Assembly: GCA_039566865.1 (NCBI GenBank)
Contig: CM076949.1
Coordinates: 20,498,501 to 20,562,500 of the forward strand
Length of the DNA stretch: 64,000 bases
From: Aurelia coerulea
Lineage: Eukaryota > Cnidaria > Scyphozoa > Semaeostomeae > Ulmaridae
Direction of reading: 5' to 3'
Shown here: piece by piece, positions 55,261 through 64,000 of the stretch
How the letters are laid out: every line of letters starts with the position of its first letter
How positions within the stretch are numbered: the first letter of the stretch is position 1
Made by a program: the position numbers and the translations under genes
The notes under the pieces: model-generated
Databases searched by the model: none
What the model was told of the DNA's origin: nothing
What the model saw: the letters and a program-made list of their open reading frames with translations, nothing else

Positions 55261-55986
55261 GTGCTGTAGCATACTTATGGTTATATGAAAACAGGTTTCG
55301 CATTCTCCCGGAGGGGGAGGGTAGACTTATTACAGTTCGTCCCTAGTTTTCGCTCGCTATTGAGTAGAATTACTAATTGAATTGAATGGAATTGCTTGCT
55401 CAAACAGGGACTCATAATCAAACTAACTCAAAATCAGCATAGGAATCGAATCATTCGTCGTACATAGCCGATTGCTCGTGGCCCATGGTCGAAACCGCCA
55501 AAGCCTCATTTTCACGGACCAATAAGACGGCTAAGGAGCGAGGAAGACAAAAGAAACCCGCGAAGATTGGTAACTAACATGGAAAAATATTGAAGGGAAT
55601 ATCTTTAAGAGTGGCAACTGTTTGTTGTAGGTCTACATGGCTCTAGTCGATGGAAACTTGGAAGAGGACGTTTTTCGGATAGGGGGCTTCAAAGAAAAAT
55701 ACTCAACGAATGGTAACACATCGCAATTCTTAAAATGAGGGTCCAACTCTCTGACGTCTTGAGAAAGCATCTCGGAGATTTTGGAGAGGACAAATGAATA
55801 AAACTGAAGTTTGGAAACAACTAAAGTCTGCATATTAAAGCCATACCTCTGATTATACGCTTTTCTGATCCTGATTCTTGTTATAAGCCCTTGAAAGATC
55901 GGAAAGGCAAACGTGTAGGTAGGCGTCCATGAGGTGTTGAGGCAAGGGTTGGCAGTTTCTTTAATTTAGAGAAGTTTTGCTACTTT
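55261..55986. other. Intergenic, no gene recognised
   Basis: Unassigned sequence. The 66-aa minus-strand frame at 55633-55833 has no recognised motif. Confidence 0.4.
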
Positions 55987-56241
55987 CTGTCCTAGACATG
56001 CACGTGGCCGAGTGGATAAGGCGACTGACTCGTAAACCAAAGGTCAGAACGGCCGAGGTTCGAATCCCGCGCTGGACAGTTTGGTCGCTGTCCGTAACTC
56101 TAGCTCGGGTCAACCAGAGCCATGTGAGGGAAATCTGGTAGCTGCGGCGGTTGATGGTAAAACATCCGTGGCCCCTGCTGGAAATAAGTCTCTCTCAGAC
56201 TTTCGCAGGCTAGCCACGTTAAATATGATACCTACCTACCT
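55987..56241 (+). mobile_element. tRNA-derived SINE, copy 2
   Basis: The head has A box GTGGCCGAGTGGATAAGGCG, an anticodon-loop-like ACTCGTAAA (CGT, Thr-like) and B box GGTTCGAATCCC at 56058-56069. CTGTCC and GGACAG could form an acceptor-like stem. The body ends GACTTTCGCAGGCTAGCCAC then GTTAAATATGATA with an (ACCT)n tail. The head differs from that of the SINE at 33941-34293 while the 3' end is shared. Confidence 0.85.
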
Positions 56242-56248
56242 ACCACGT

Positions 56249-56575
56249 ACACGTATTTTTTATGAGAAACGCAACTCTCAGATTGCTGGGAAAATATAAC
56301 TAAAGATACTATTTATTTTAATAAAGGAAATCCTTGCCACATTTCTTACTTTCTTTTCACTTCTTTCCTGTGTTATAATGCTCTGAAGGTACTTTAGTTA
56401 TGTTTAAATACGGTTTAAATAGTGGAAATTTTATTTTGAAATATTTAGGATGGCACAGGAAGTATCCATGACGAAAGATTGCTATAGAACCTTTAAGAAA
56501 TGCGTAAGAAACTCCAGAAACTCCAAGTACACAAAATCTGACAATTTGCTAAAAGAATAATTTAAAAAAGCAAGA
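56249..56575 (-). mobile_element. Family A MITE, 5' end clear, 3' end eroded
   Basis: Starts TACACGTATTTTTTATGAGA then AACGCAACTCTCAG. The interior ACTATTTATTTTAATAAAGG, AAATCCTTGCCACATTTC matches 14860-15234 inverted. It directly abuts the SINE tail. Confidence 0.7.
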
Positions 56576-56699
56576 AAATAGAAAGGATGGAATATGAAAT
56601 GAATATGAAATATACGATAATTTACATGCAGGCCAAAAGCTTATAACTATAAATCTCTGAGAACTCCGTGATTTTCTTCAACAGCTCTAACAACTCTGA

Positions 56700-56822
56700 G
56701 ACAATCCTGACGTCTCCGACATCTCCGAGATTTTCTCCAATATTTTCTCCGACATCTCCAATATTTTCTCCGACATCTCCGACAACTCCGATATTTTCTC
56801 CGACATCTCCGACGTGTCCGTG
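56700..56822 (+). repeat. TTTTCTCCGACATCTCCGA minisatellite
   Basis: About five irregular copies of a 20-30-bp unit (ATATTTTCTCCGACATCTCC). The plus-strand translation is a run of FSPTSP-like peptides, produced by the repeat. Confidence 0.8.
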
Positions 56823-57286
56823 TTTTCGGCCTGGCCCAAAGTGCCGATCAATTTATCTTTCCTTATGAAGTTTAAAATCACAAAAGCTGCTTAAACAGAA
56901 ACTATTTTCAATCTTACGAAACAAATGTGTCATAAGAGTTTTGTGGATAACTGCATATTTTTAGGAGAAATATTTATAGTTTTGAGAAGCCTTTGTGGGT
57001 GTTTTTCTTTGCGAGAATAATTTGTGTTCGTTTCTTGAGCTTCCCCGACCGAAGAACATTCTAGAAAAAAATTGCAAAGTTCCCCTGAAGATAACGCCAG
57101 AAGACTCGCGCATTTTAAGATAAAGAATAACCGAAACTTGATGAAACGTTTATGCTTTGTTAACCATAGTATTAACAGCAGAAATATTAGTGATTGAAAT
57201 TATTACAAAATAGCTAGTGCAGGTTTTTGCGTAAAACAGTTTCACAATAGGTTGCAGAAGGCTTCAGCAAAAAGTTTCTGAAATAT

Positions 57287-57907
57287 ACCTTTTGGGAACA
57301 AGGGCAGATTTTGTAATACAATAACACGAGTTGCTTCTGTTGACACCTCAATTCAAAGCGATTAGCGATCACAGACAAAGAAATTTCTATCAACCAGTAA
57401 TTCAAAACAAACAAAGCCGCAAAATTTTCTCTGAAACCAGGTAGCTAGCTCACTCGCTGTGCATTCCAGAAATTATTTTTAAGAACAAACATGAGCATAG
57501 ATCGAAAGAAGAAGGATATATCTACACATCTGCCGCGGGCATTTTATTTCTTTGGTCCAGAAGCTGAGCAGTAAATGTTTTGATAACACTCAAAAAAATA
57601 AGAGAATTAAATCGCCTCCTAAACGGCTTTTGAACCAAACAAATAAAATGCCCGCGGCAGATGTGTAGGTGCATCCTTCTTCTTTCGATCTACACTCATG
57701 TTTGCCCTTAAAAACAGTTTCTGGAATGCACAACGAGCGAGCGAGCAACCTGGGTTTCAAAGAAACTTTTGCGACTTTATTTGTTTTGAATTGCTGGTTG
57801 AAAGAATTTTCTTTGTCTGCAATCGCTAATCGCTTTGAATTGAGGTGTCAACAAAGCAACTCATGCTATTGTATTACAAAATCTTCCCTTGTTCCTTTTG
57901 GGTTCAT
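57287..57907. repeat. 620-bp inverted repeat with ~275-bp arms
   Basis: The left arm 57287-57560 (AACAAGGGCAGATTTTGTAA ... ATCTGCCGCGGGCATTTTAT) is inverse to the right arm 57633-57907. The loop is about 72 bp. Shadow peptides with ANRFELRCQQ appear on opposite strands in the two arms. Confidence 0.9.
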
Positions 57908-58044
57908 TTGGCAATCAAAACAATCATGATTGTATTGTTTTAGATTTATCATTGTTTCATTTGAAAGAAATTAGATCCCGCTGGCTGGCTGAATTTGACG
58001 AAATCTTTATTGTTTTGATTGTCAAAGGAACGCAAGTTTGTCTG

Positions 58045-58255
58045 GTTCACTCATTCCAAAAAGTTTGAAGGCGTGGAAAAGTCACATGACCTCCATCACA
58101 TCTAGGAAGTCTCCCTGCGGCACGACCGATCAATCGAATCCATCAATCAATCAATCAATGAATCAATCGACCGACCAAGTTTCGGTCGAATTCTCGTACA
58201 TTAGTTTTGTTCTCGTTTTCACATAGCTTTTTTATGAGTCGTAGATTGAGCGAAA
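58045..58255 (+). repeat. Dispersed repeat, inverted partner of 21437-21640
   Basis: Contains GGCGTGGAAAAGTCACATGA, GGAAGTCTCCCTGCGGCACG, an (AATC)n run and TTTTTTATGAGTCGTAGATT, all present in reverse order at 21437-21640, 36 kb away. Confidence 0.75.
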
Positions 58256-58314
58256 AGGTTAAAGTCAAAAATATAAAAAACGAGCGAAATTTACGACGAA
58301 TTGTAATCAGTCTA

Positions 58315-58605
58315 GGGGAGGGGGCTACTTAACATGTTCAGGGTACGGGTTTGTGCCGCCCATATGGATGGCTTTTGGGCAGAAAGTTCTTTAAACAAGG
58401 GTCCATTTTTAGGCAGATTTTCATAAACATGGGTGGGGTTTTGCTAAAATTCGCAAAAATAGATCAAAATGGGCAGTTTTCCGCCAAAATCTATCATAAA
58501 ATTGGGTACCAAGGCAAGTTTCTGTTATTAGAAGAGGGTACCTTTCTGAAAACCGGGCGACAGACCCCCGTTCATCCACAAGTTATGTACCCCCGGGCGC
58601 ATTCT
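58315..58605 (+). mobile_element. Family B element, copy 3 (clearest ends)
   Basis: GGGGGCTACTTAACATGTTC at the left is imperfectly inverse to CAAGTTATGTACCCCCGGGC at the right. The ~290-bp body has CCCATATGGATGGCTTTTGG and CATGGGTGGGGTTTTGCTAA. Non-coding; three related copies occur in the window. Confidence 0.8.
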
Positions 58606-59252
58606 ATCCACAACTACATTCATTAATTATTATGTGTCCTTCTCCTATAGAATCTGTCACTGTACAGTCAAGGTGAATTATCAAATGTTATTAAGAAGCT
58701 CTCCGCAGGAGCCAGGACCGTTCAAGCGCGAGCGGAGCGAGCGCTTAACTTCTTATTAATAACCAGAAGTAACGAAACGTTAATGAGTGCGCGCATCCTA
58801 TTTCTAAATTTTAGTTGCCATAAATCCAGGAATCATGTATGCAACAATCAATGTTGACCAGAAATCCTTCACAGAAGACAAATTCAACTCGAATGCACTC
58901 TACATAGTTTTTGGTTGTACTTTAAAATAGTATCGTAGAGTATCGGAGAATCAGCAATTGCAGAAACAAAACAAAGCTCTGATAGTGAAATTGATAATAC
59001 CTCTGTTAGTGAATTGTCTGTTATTTTCTTAAACCTCTGGAAATTTCTCAAGCAAGGGCCCAATCATTAAGAGACTGAATGGTCATGGTTGCGATTGTAA
59101 TTCAGACTTCTGCCAGTCCGCCTCTACTCGAGCTGAAGGTACCTGAGAGTTTGATTTGTGAAGATTTATCAGTTATATGAACAATTACATAATAATAGCA
59201 AGTATGAATTCATTTGCGTTTGTTTTTGAGGATTGTTTATTTCTCTCTTCAG
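58606..59252. other. Region upstream of the toxin-like gene
   Basis: Probably the intron or promoter region of the gene that starts translation at 59256; a pyrimidine-rich TTATTTCTCTCTTCAG ends at 59252 like a 3' splice site. The preceding non-coding exon and transcription start cannot be located. GAGCGGAGCGAGCGCTTAAC near 58730 is a small inverted repeat. Confidence 0.4.
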
Positions 59253-59255
59253 GAA

Positions 59256-60123
59256 ATGAAGTCGACTATGGTTCTTCAACTTATGATCTTATTCACTGCC
59301 TTTCTCTTGGAATCAGAAGGTGCCTACTTTTACATTGGAAAAGGATTCTCTGAGAAAGGTGTTTGCAAATACGCAGGATACAAGCCTGGAGGAGGAGAAC
59401 CCAACATCAAACCAATAACGGCGCCAGAGGCTATAATGCCTGCCAATGCAGTCGCTCAAATTGTTGGTACAGCATATAACAATGTTGCACTTGCTTCTGC
59501 TACTACAAGTCTGATGGAATCATTTCGCAAAGGTGGTAAATTGTTTCTCAACATTGCTCCAAAGCTAGGACCAGCTTTAGGAGTTTTTGGGGCTGCTTTA
59601 GGTTTCGTTGCTTCAGCGACAAATCCGAGCCCCCAGGATATCCTAAATCAAGCAAATAAGGCTATCGCAAAGCTAACATCAGAAGTAAATAAGCGACTCA
59701 TTCTAATGGAAGGATATGTTGATTCTAAAGTTATCCAGTTAGAGAGAGACCTCATCAACCGGGAATACCGCACCTTGTTCAATTATTTTGGTGGATGTAT
59801 CAAGGACACTACGAAAGCGAAAGTTGATCAATGCATGATGGAAGCAGAGAAGCTTACCAGTGCTGCAAGCCCAAAATTCATGATTCTTGATAACAAGATA
59901 AACAGTTACAAGCCAACGATACAAAGTAGATCTTACTTCGACAAATACCCCTCAAAGGCTCCTTCTTATTACGATATAAAGAGAATTGAAGCTGGGATCA
60001 TTTCTTTCCGCGACTTTGCAAACTTACATCTGCTGATAATCAGCACTTTAGTGAACACATTCAAAGAAATGTCGAGTGAGAAAGCAAATTATGCACGGTA
60101 TGTGAGAGAACAAGCATTGGCAG
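59256..60123 (+). CDS. Secreted toxin-like protein, cnidarian jellyfish-toxin family (first coding exon)
   Basis: The ATG at 59256 follows a splice-acceptor-like TTCTCTCTTCAG by three bases and begins a signal peptide (hydrophobic LQLMILFTAFLLES, cleavage likely near residue 22). The exon encodes 289 residues and ends at a strong CAG|GTAAG donor (60123), phase 1. A Gly/Ala-rich hydrophobic segment (about residues 98-120, APKLGPALGVFGAALGF) is followed by a long helical region (about 125-175, SPQDILNQAN, INREYRTLF) and cysteines at 37, 181 and 193. This layout resembles the N-terminal helical half of the pore-forming jellyfish-toxin family of cnidarians, which also occurs in anthozoans. If correct, the mature protein is secreted, perhaps into nematocysts. 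The usual C-terminal half is not evident downstream. Family assignment is by pattern only; toxicity is not shown. Confidence 0.65.
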
Positions 60124-61972
60124 GTAAGCTCAACCATCTATATTTTCTTTCTGTTTCTTTGGAGAGACACTGGGGGCACGTGCCCCTCTAGATTTTGCAA
60201 TAAACAAAGAAGTGCCATTTTTCAGGCAGTGCCTCTTTTGCTTAACCCTAATAGATATGGGCTCTTTTTGAGCTACCATTTATTGGGGGGGGGGTACTTT
60301 CCACCCCCTCTAAAAACGACCTTATACTCATCAGAGCTCGATACAACTTGGCACAGTTACAGAGCAAGTAATTTGTAGAAAACAAAGTTGCTGTGCGTGT
60401 TGTGCGTCGACTGTATCAATAAAAGACATAAATTCATTTAAAAATTCGACTTTGTACGAACTGCGATCTTAAAGGGGCTGGGTCACGTAAAGTAAAAAAA
60501 CTTATTTCGAAACGACGATTTGGAGTTTTTTAGATAGGCCATATCACAGAGATTTTCCATTGTTTTTCTCAAAATGAGATGGACTATTGAATTTGGTAAA
60601 TAAACAGATGAAACACTCGTATGTTGTATGATTGCAGATATATTAGTGGATTTTTAGAAGTAAGTTGTTTGTGGATTCACCCCATCCACCAAAATATGTG
60701 CAATACACAATGGACATATTATGGAAAACAATATAGATTGTGGAGATAACAGGTTTGTTTACGGTTACGTGAAACAGCCCCTTTAACGACGTTTCGAGCA
60801 TAACTCTTCATCAAATTCATCAGTTTCTTCATCGGGCAGGTAATGTGTAGCTTGTGGCGTGATTTGGGTGTGGCTGTCACACTTTGTGACGTCGCAGTGA
60901 CATCTCGATGTAGAAGATTTGTGAAAATCAGGCTTCCAAGTTAAATGAGACTTTAAAAAATATTTTACACAAACTTTGTACAGTTTTTTGTTCGATTTTT
61001 CAACTTACTTGGCGATGAAATATAATTTAGTTGAAAAGAATGATTTTGGAGTGATATTTTGCATAAATTAGCCATTTCTGTTGATTTCATTAGTGCTACT
61101 AATTTGTTCGATGTAAAAGGAGACAAAAATAACCTGCAAAATAGTGATAACCTATTACAACGAATCATTAGAAGGTTTTTCATTGAACAAGTTTGCAAAA
61201 ATTAAAGAAAATGGTGAATTAGTCCAAAATGGCGGCCAAAATGACGTCATTATCAAAACCTTCTGACGTCATCAAATTCCAAAAATTTCAGTGTCCAAAA
61301 GAAGTCCTTTTATTTGCTGATTCAATTGCTATATAATATATTTCCATTGAAATATTCATAAACGATAATTTTGAGGCTACCCCCTTCCAAATATAGACAT
61401 GTCACGTGACCTTTAAGCCTTATTGTTCCCAAAATTTTCCATAATCTAATAGATAATAAGTAAAAGTCGCGAATGTTGGGGGACATAGCTGATGTGGTTT
61501 AAAGTCGCGGTAAACAAAACCTTGAGAAAGGTGGGGGGGGGGGGGTTGATGAAAACAAGCCCTTCAAATGTCATGCCCTGTAGGTTTGATATGCTTCCTA
61601 CGACCCTAAAATGCACACCTCAATGTAGTTTTTGTTGGACGGGCGAGTTTTTCGCATTGCTTTCAGTTGTGTTGCATTTCATTGCATCAGAAACGGCGTG
61701 GCTTTACGCCAGGGACATTCTTCAATTCAAATGAATCTCTGTCTATCTATAGTTGTCCAATAGACGTTCTGAATGCCAAGCCATGCCATAGTTCTACAAC
61801 TAGTTATCTCCTTCGCCTTACGTGCAAGTACGTTACACTTATTTCCTGTCAAAATTGCACATCTCTACACCATTTCTAATACTGAACCCTTATTAAGTTG
61901 GAAATGCAGCACTGTGACGTCATAAGTAGGTCATGTGACTTAATCATAAATATATTTCCTTTTTGGTTTCAG
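60124..61972 (+). other. Probable intron of the toxin-like gene
   Basis: It starts at the GTAAGC donor and would end at TTTTTGGTTTCAG (61972). It holds a TTAA-flanked MITE (60473-60782). Frames in this stretch are short and unconvincing. If the acceptor is not used, the gene may end elsewhere or be a truncated copy. Confidence 0.45.
60473..60782. mobile_element. 310-bp MITE with TTAA duplication
   Basis: AGGGGCTGGGTCACGTAA at the left is nearly inverse to TTACGTGAAACAGCCCCT at the right, with TTAA at 60469-60472 and 60783-60786. The TTAA site suggests a piggyBac/Kolobok-type source transposase. It is non-coding and unrelated in sequence to the TTAA element at 11236-15870. Confidence 0.92.
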
Positions 61973-62004
61973 CTCATGATGTGCAATACTCGTGCCAATT
62001 TTAA
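61973..62004 (+). CDS. Possible terminal exon of the toxin-like gene
   Basis: After the acceptor at 61972, a phase-1 continuation from 60123 gives only ten residues (AHDVQYSCQF) before TAA at 62002-62004. A protein of about 299 residues would be shorter than typical jellyfish-toxin proteins. It could be an alternative or truncated form, or the acceptor may be fortuitous. Confidence 0.3.
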
Positions 62005-63029
62005 GGTGACGGTAAACGTTTGTAACACGATATTTTCTTTTCTCTCCTCAAAAGTCAAACTATTAACGGAATCTAGTCAAACTATACATCATTCAATGCA
62101 CAAAAATGTTGGGATTCTAACCATATCAGAATAATTTGGCAAATATTGTAAAAATTATATTTTCCAGGCAAATTCATTGCTTAAAAGAGTGTGCCACCGT
62201 CAAAAGCTATTTTGTTCCCTAGCGCTTGAGGTGCGAAAATCTGACTTATACTAGCAGGAAGTGCAGATTCTAAGCTTCCAAAGTGTGTCTGGGATTTTGT
62301 TCAAATTCCGTCTCTCCTTAAAACTATACGCTGTCAAAAGTGGCAAATGCTTGTTGTGTCCTCCCACATTTGTATTTGGCTATAAACGACGGACTAGAGG
62401 ACATGAACAAATTTTGAGACAGCCTTGCGTGCTTGAAGTCCGTTCTGGCTGTGTCGGACCAGACCCTGGGGGAATACCCATTACTTTCCTTCCAACGTTT
62501 GTTTGCAATGGCGGCCAACACAGAAGTTTCGCTCCAAAGTAAGATAAGGCAGTCACTGCTGTAAGTAGATTCTACCTTCTGGATGCCAGAACAAACACAA
62601 AAATGCATGGTATATTAAATCGTCTAACTAGCAGACAAACTTTGATCCAGCCTCAAGCCATTGCCCATTGAGCCTAAGCATTTAACTACATGGCCTAAAT
62701 ATTTTACCTCTCTGCCTTGCTTGGTGATTCAAGTTGTTGCAATGACGTCGTGATGCCAGCCACGTTGTATTCCATCTCCACAATCAATTTCTGGACTTGA
62801 TTCTGGCTTCTCCATGCTCTTTGCAAGTTAGTTTGGGACTGCGAAATCATTTAGCAGGCACCTTTTTGATAACATATTTGTTCGTAATGTTTATTGTGAA
62901 GGCACGCATTGACCCGGGCATTGACCCCACCTGTCTTTGGTAAATCCCATGATCACAATATTGCATCTAAGAATGTGCATTTGTGTGCATTTGTTTTCTC
63001 GTATCATGCATGTGCACTCACCTTTTTAC
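62005..63029. other. Downstream region, no further exon supported
   Basis: The 93-aa plus frame at 62261-62542 has no recognised domain. A donor-like GACGGTAAAC at about 62007 lies too close to the stop to interpret. No repeats of note. Confidence 0.4.
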
Positions 63030-63183
63030 GGGGCCGTAGGAAGCAGCTTCTGATTGGGGGAATTGTTCTTAGAACAATAGAGAGCAATACATCTAATTAA
63101 TACTTGTGGCGTGGCACCATTGTTTTCAAAATTATTGGGGGCTTAAACCCCCCTGCCCCTCCCCCCCGCTTCTTACGAGCCTG
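63030..63183. mobile_element. ~150-bp G/C-run MITE
   Basis: GGGCCGTAGGAAGCAGC at the left is roughly inverse to CGCTTCTTACGAGCCTG at the right, enclosing GGGGG and CCCCCC runs. A related left end occurs at about 49808. Confidence 0.6.
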
Positions 63184-63400
63184 TATTTTTATAAGAAACA
63201 GCTCATAAGAAACAGTAAGCTAAAATTTTTGAAAAATACTACCCCACCGCCTGTATCAATATGCTAAGAAACTTTCGTAATTTTCATTCAAAAATACTAT
63301 TACTGTTGCTATTACTGTACCGTGTCCAATAATTTTTGAGTGCCAACTATGTTATTCCTTTTTGTTTTAGATCTTATTAAATAGTTTGGAAGTCATGACA
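63182..63400 (+). mobile_element. Family A MITE (long subtype) fragment
   Basis: Starts TGTATTTTTATAAGAAACAG then CTCATAAGAAAC and contains TGTCCAATAATTTTTGAGTG, matching the 51211 copy. The right end is missing. Confidence 0.65.
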
Positions 63401-64000
63401 TAGTTTGACGACTTCCTAACCAACGTCAAGGCGAAGGTAGGGCATTCCCCTAGGGTCTGGTCCGTTAGGGTCCGGTCCTAGTGGTCCTGGGTCTTGTTAT
63501 TCCGTTATGCCGAAACTTTCGTTATTCATTTGCAAACATCAAAACCAAAGAAGCCACAAGATAATCCTGGTCAAGCAATTAGGGCTTACGAAGCAATTTA
63601 CCCATTTTAACAAAGGAATTGATATACATCGTGTGGTTTCATATTTATTTTCAAAACTAGGATTAACATTGGAACTGCATCAAAAACTTCGTGTGAAAAC
63701 TAGATATAGTGTTAAATAGTTTGGGAGACAGTAAGAATTCTGGGAATGAGTCTACTAAGAGCGCACAATGGGGAACATTTCGTGAATTCCAGAACATAAA
63801 AATTGTGAATCTTTTTATCGGATTTTCAGACTAAGGTGCAACGCAATGTCCAATCCTGATTGATTTCTAGCTGCAAAATAATGCACTGTAAGAACCAGGC
63901 CTGTCGGAACGAAATTTATTTGGGGGGGGGGGCTAGAACTGGATGCGAGCGCATTGAGCCAAGACGGGGTCCGGAAAATTTTTATGACCACACCCTTTTT
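63401..64000. other. Intergenic; window ends in satellite-edge-like sequence
   Basis: No gene recognised. The last 60 bases (GGGTCCGGAAAATTTTTATG, ACCACACCCTTTTT) resemble the left edges of the 125-bp satellite arrays at 20262 and 33240, so another array may start just beyond the window. Confidence 0.4.

Noticed and set aside
56668..56868. FSPTSP-like peptide repeat resembling an RNA polymerase II CTD
   Set aside because: It is the direct translation of a TTTTCTCCGACATCTCC minisatellite; there is no surrounding gene and the minus strand is equally open.
62261..62542. 93-aa plus frame as a further exon of the toxin-like gene
   Set aside because: No similarity in composition or motif, and no splice acceptor in the needed phase.

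Overview
The window looks like repeat-dominated intergenic DNA from a cnidarian, most likely an anthozoan such as a stony coral or sea anemone. This is inferred from a secreted protein resembling the cnidarian jellyfish-toxin family (59256-60123), from tRNA-headed SINEs, and from dense AT-rich DNA crowded with DNA transposons, LINE and Ty3/Gypsy sequence. I see no rRNA, CRISPR array, operon or bacterial gene organisation. Nearly all long reading frames belong to transposable elements.

Layout. 1-5.4 kb: a nested insertion, short tandem repeats and a 1.65-kb palindrome. 5.4-6.0 kb: a TIR element. 7532-16577: a 9-kb hAT transposon with an 8-bp target duplication (TCAAATCT), a transposase gene on the minus strand, and a set of nested insertions. 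One of these is a 4.6-kb TTAA-flanked element that itself contains a second hAT copy and several MITEs. 16.6-18.2 kb: a broken Gypsy gag. 18.2-24.4 kb: a LINE tail, hairpin MITEs, a 125-bp satellite and a CCTAGG/CAAGG-rich element. 25065-32090: a nearly complete Ty3/Gypsy retrotransposon (minus strand) inserted in the same 125-bp satellite, with LTRs, primer-binding site, polypurine tract, gag, a canonical -1 frameshift site and a pol carrying a MYND zinc finger. 33.9-34.3 kb: a SINE.

34.5-45.6 kb: an endonuclease/reverse transcriptase LINE cut in two by an 8-kb TA-flanked element (36756-44766). That element has AAGAAAA-rich subterminal arrays, a ~440-470-bp satellite and exon-like pieces of an unrecognised gene. 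45.6-58.6 kb: MITEs, two more large inverted repeats, a second SINE and minisatellites. 59.2-62 kb: the only convincing host gene, a toxin-like secreted protein whose downstream intron carries a TTAA MITE. The last 2 kb hold small MITEs and unassigned sequence.

The strongest observations are terminal repeats and target duplications read directly from the sequence, which allow insertion order to be reconstructed. Protein family names come from motif recognition without database searches.
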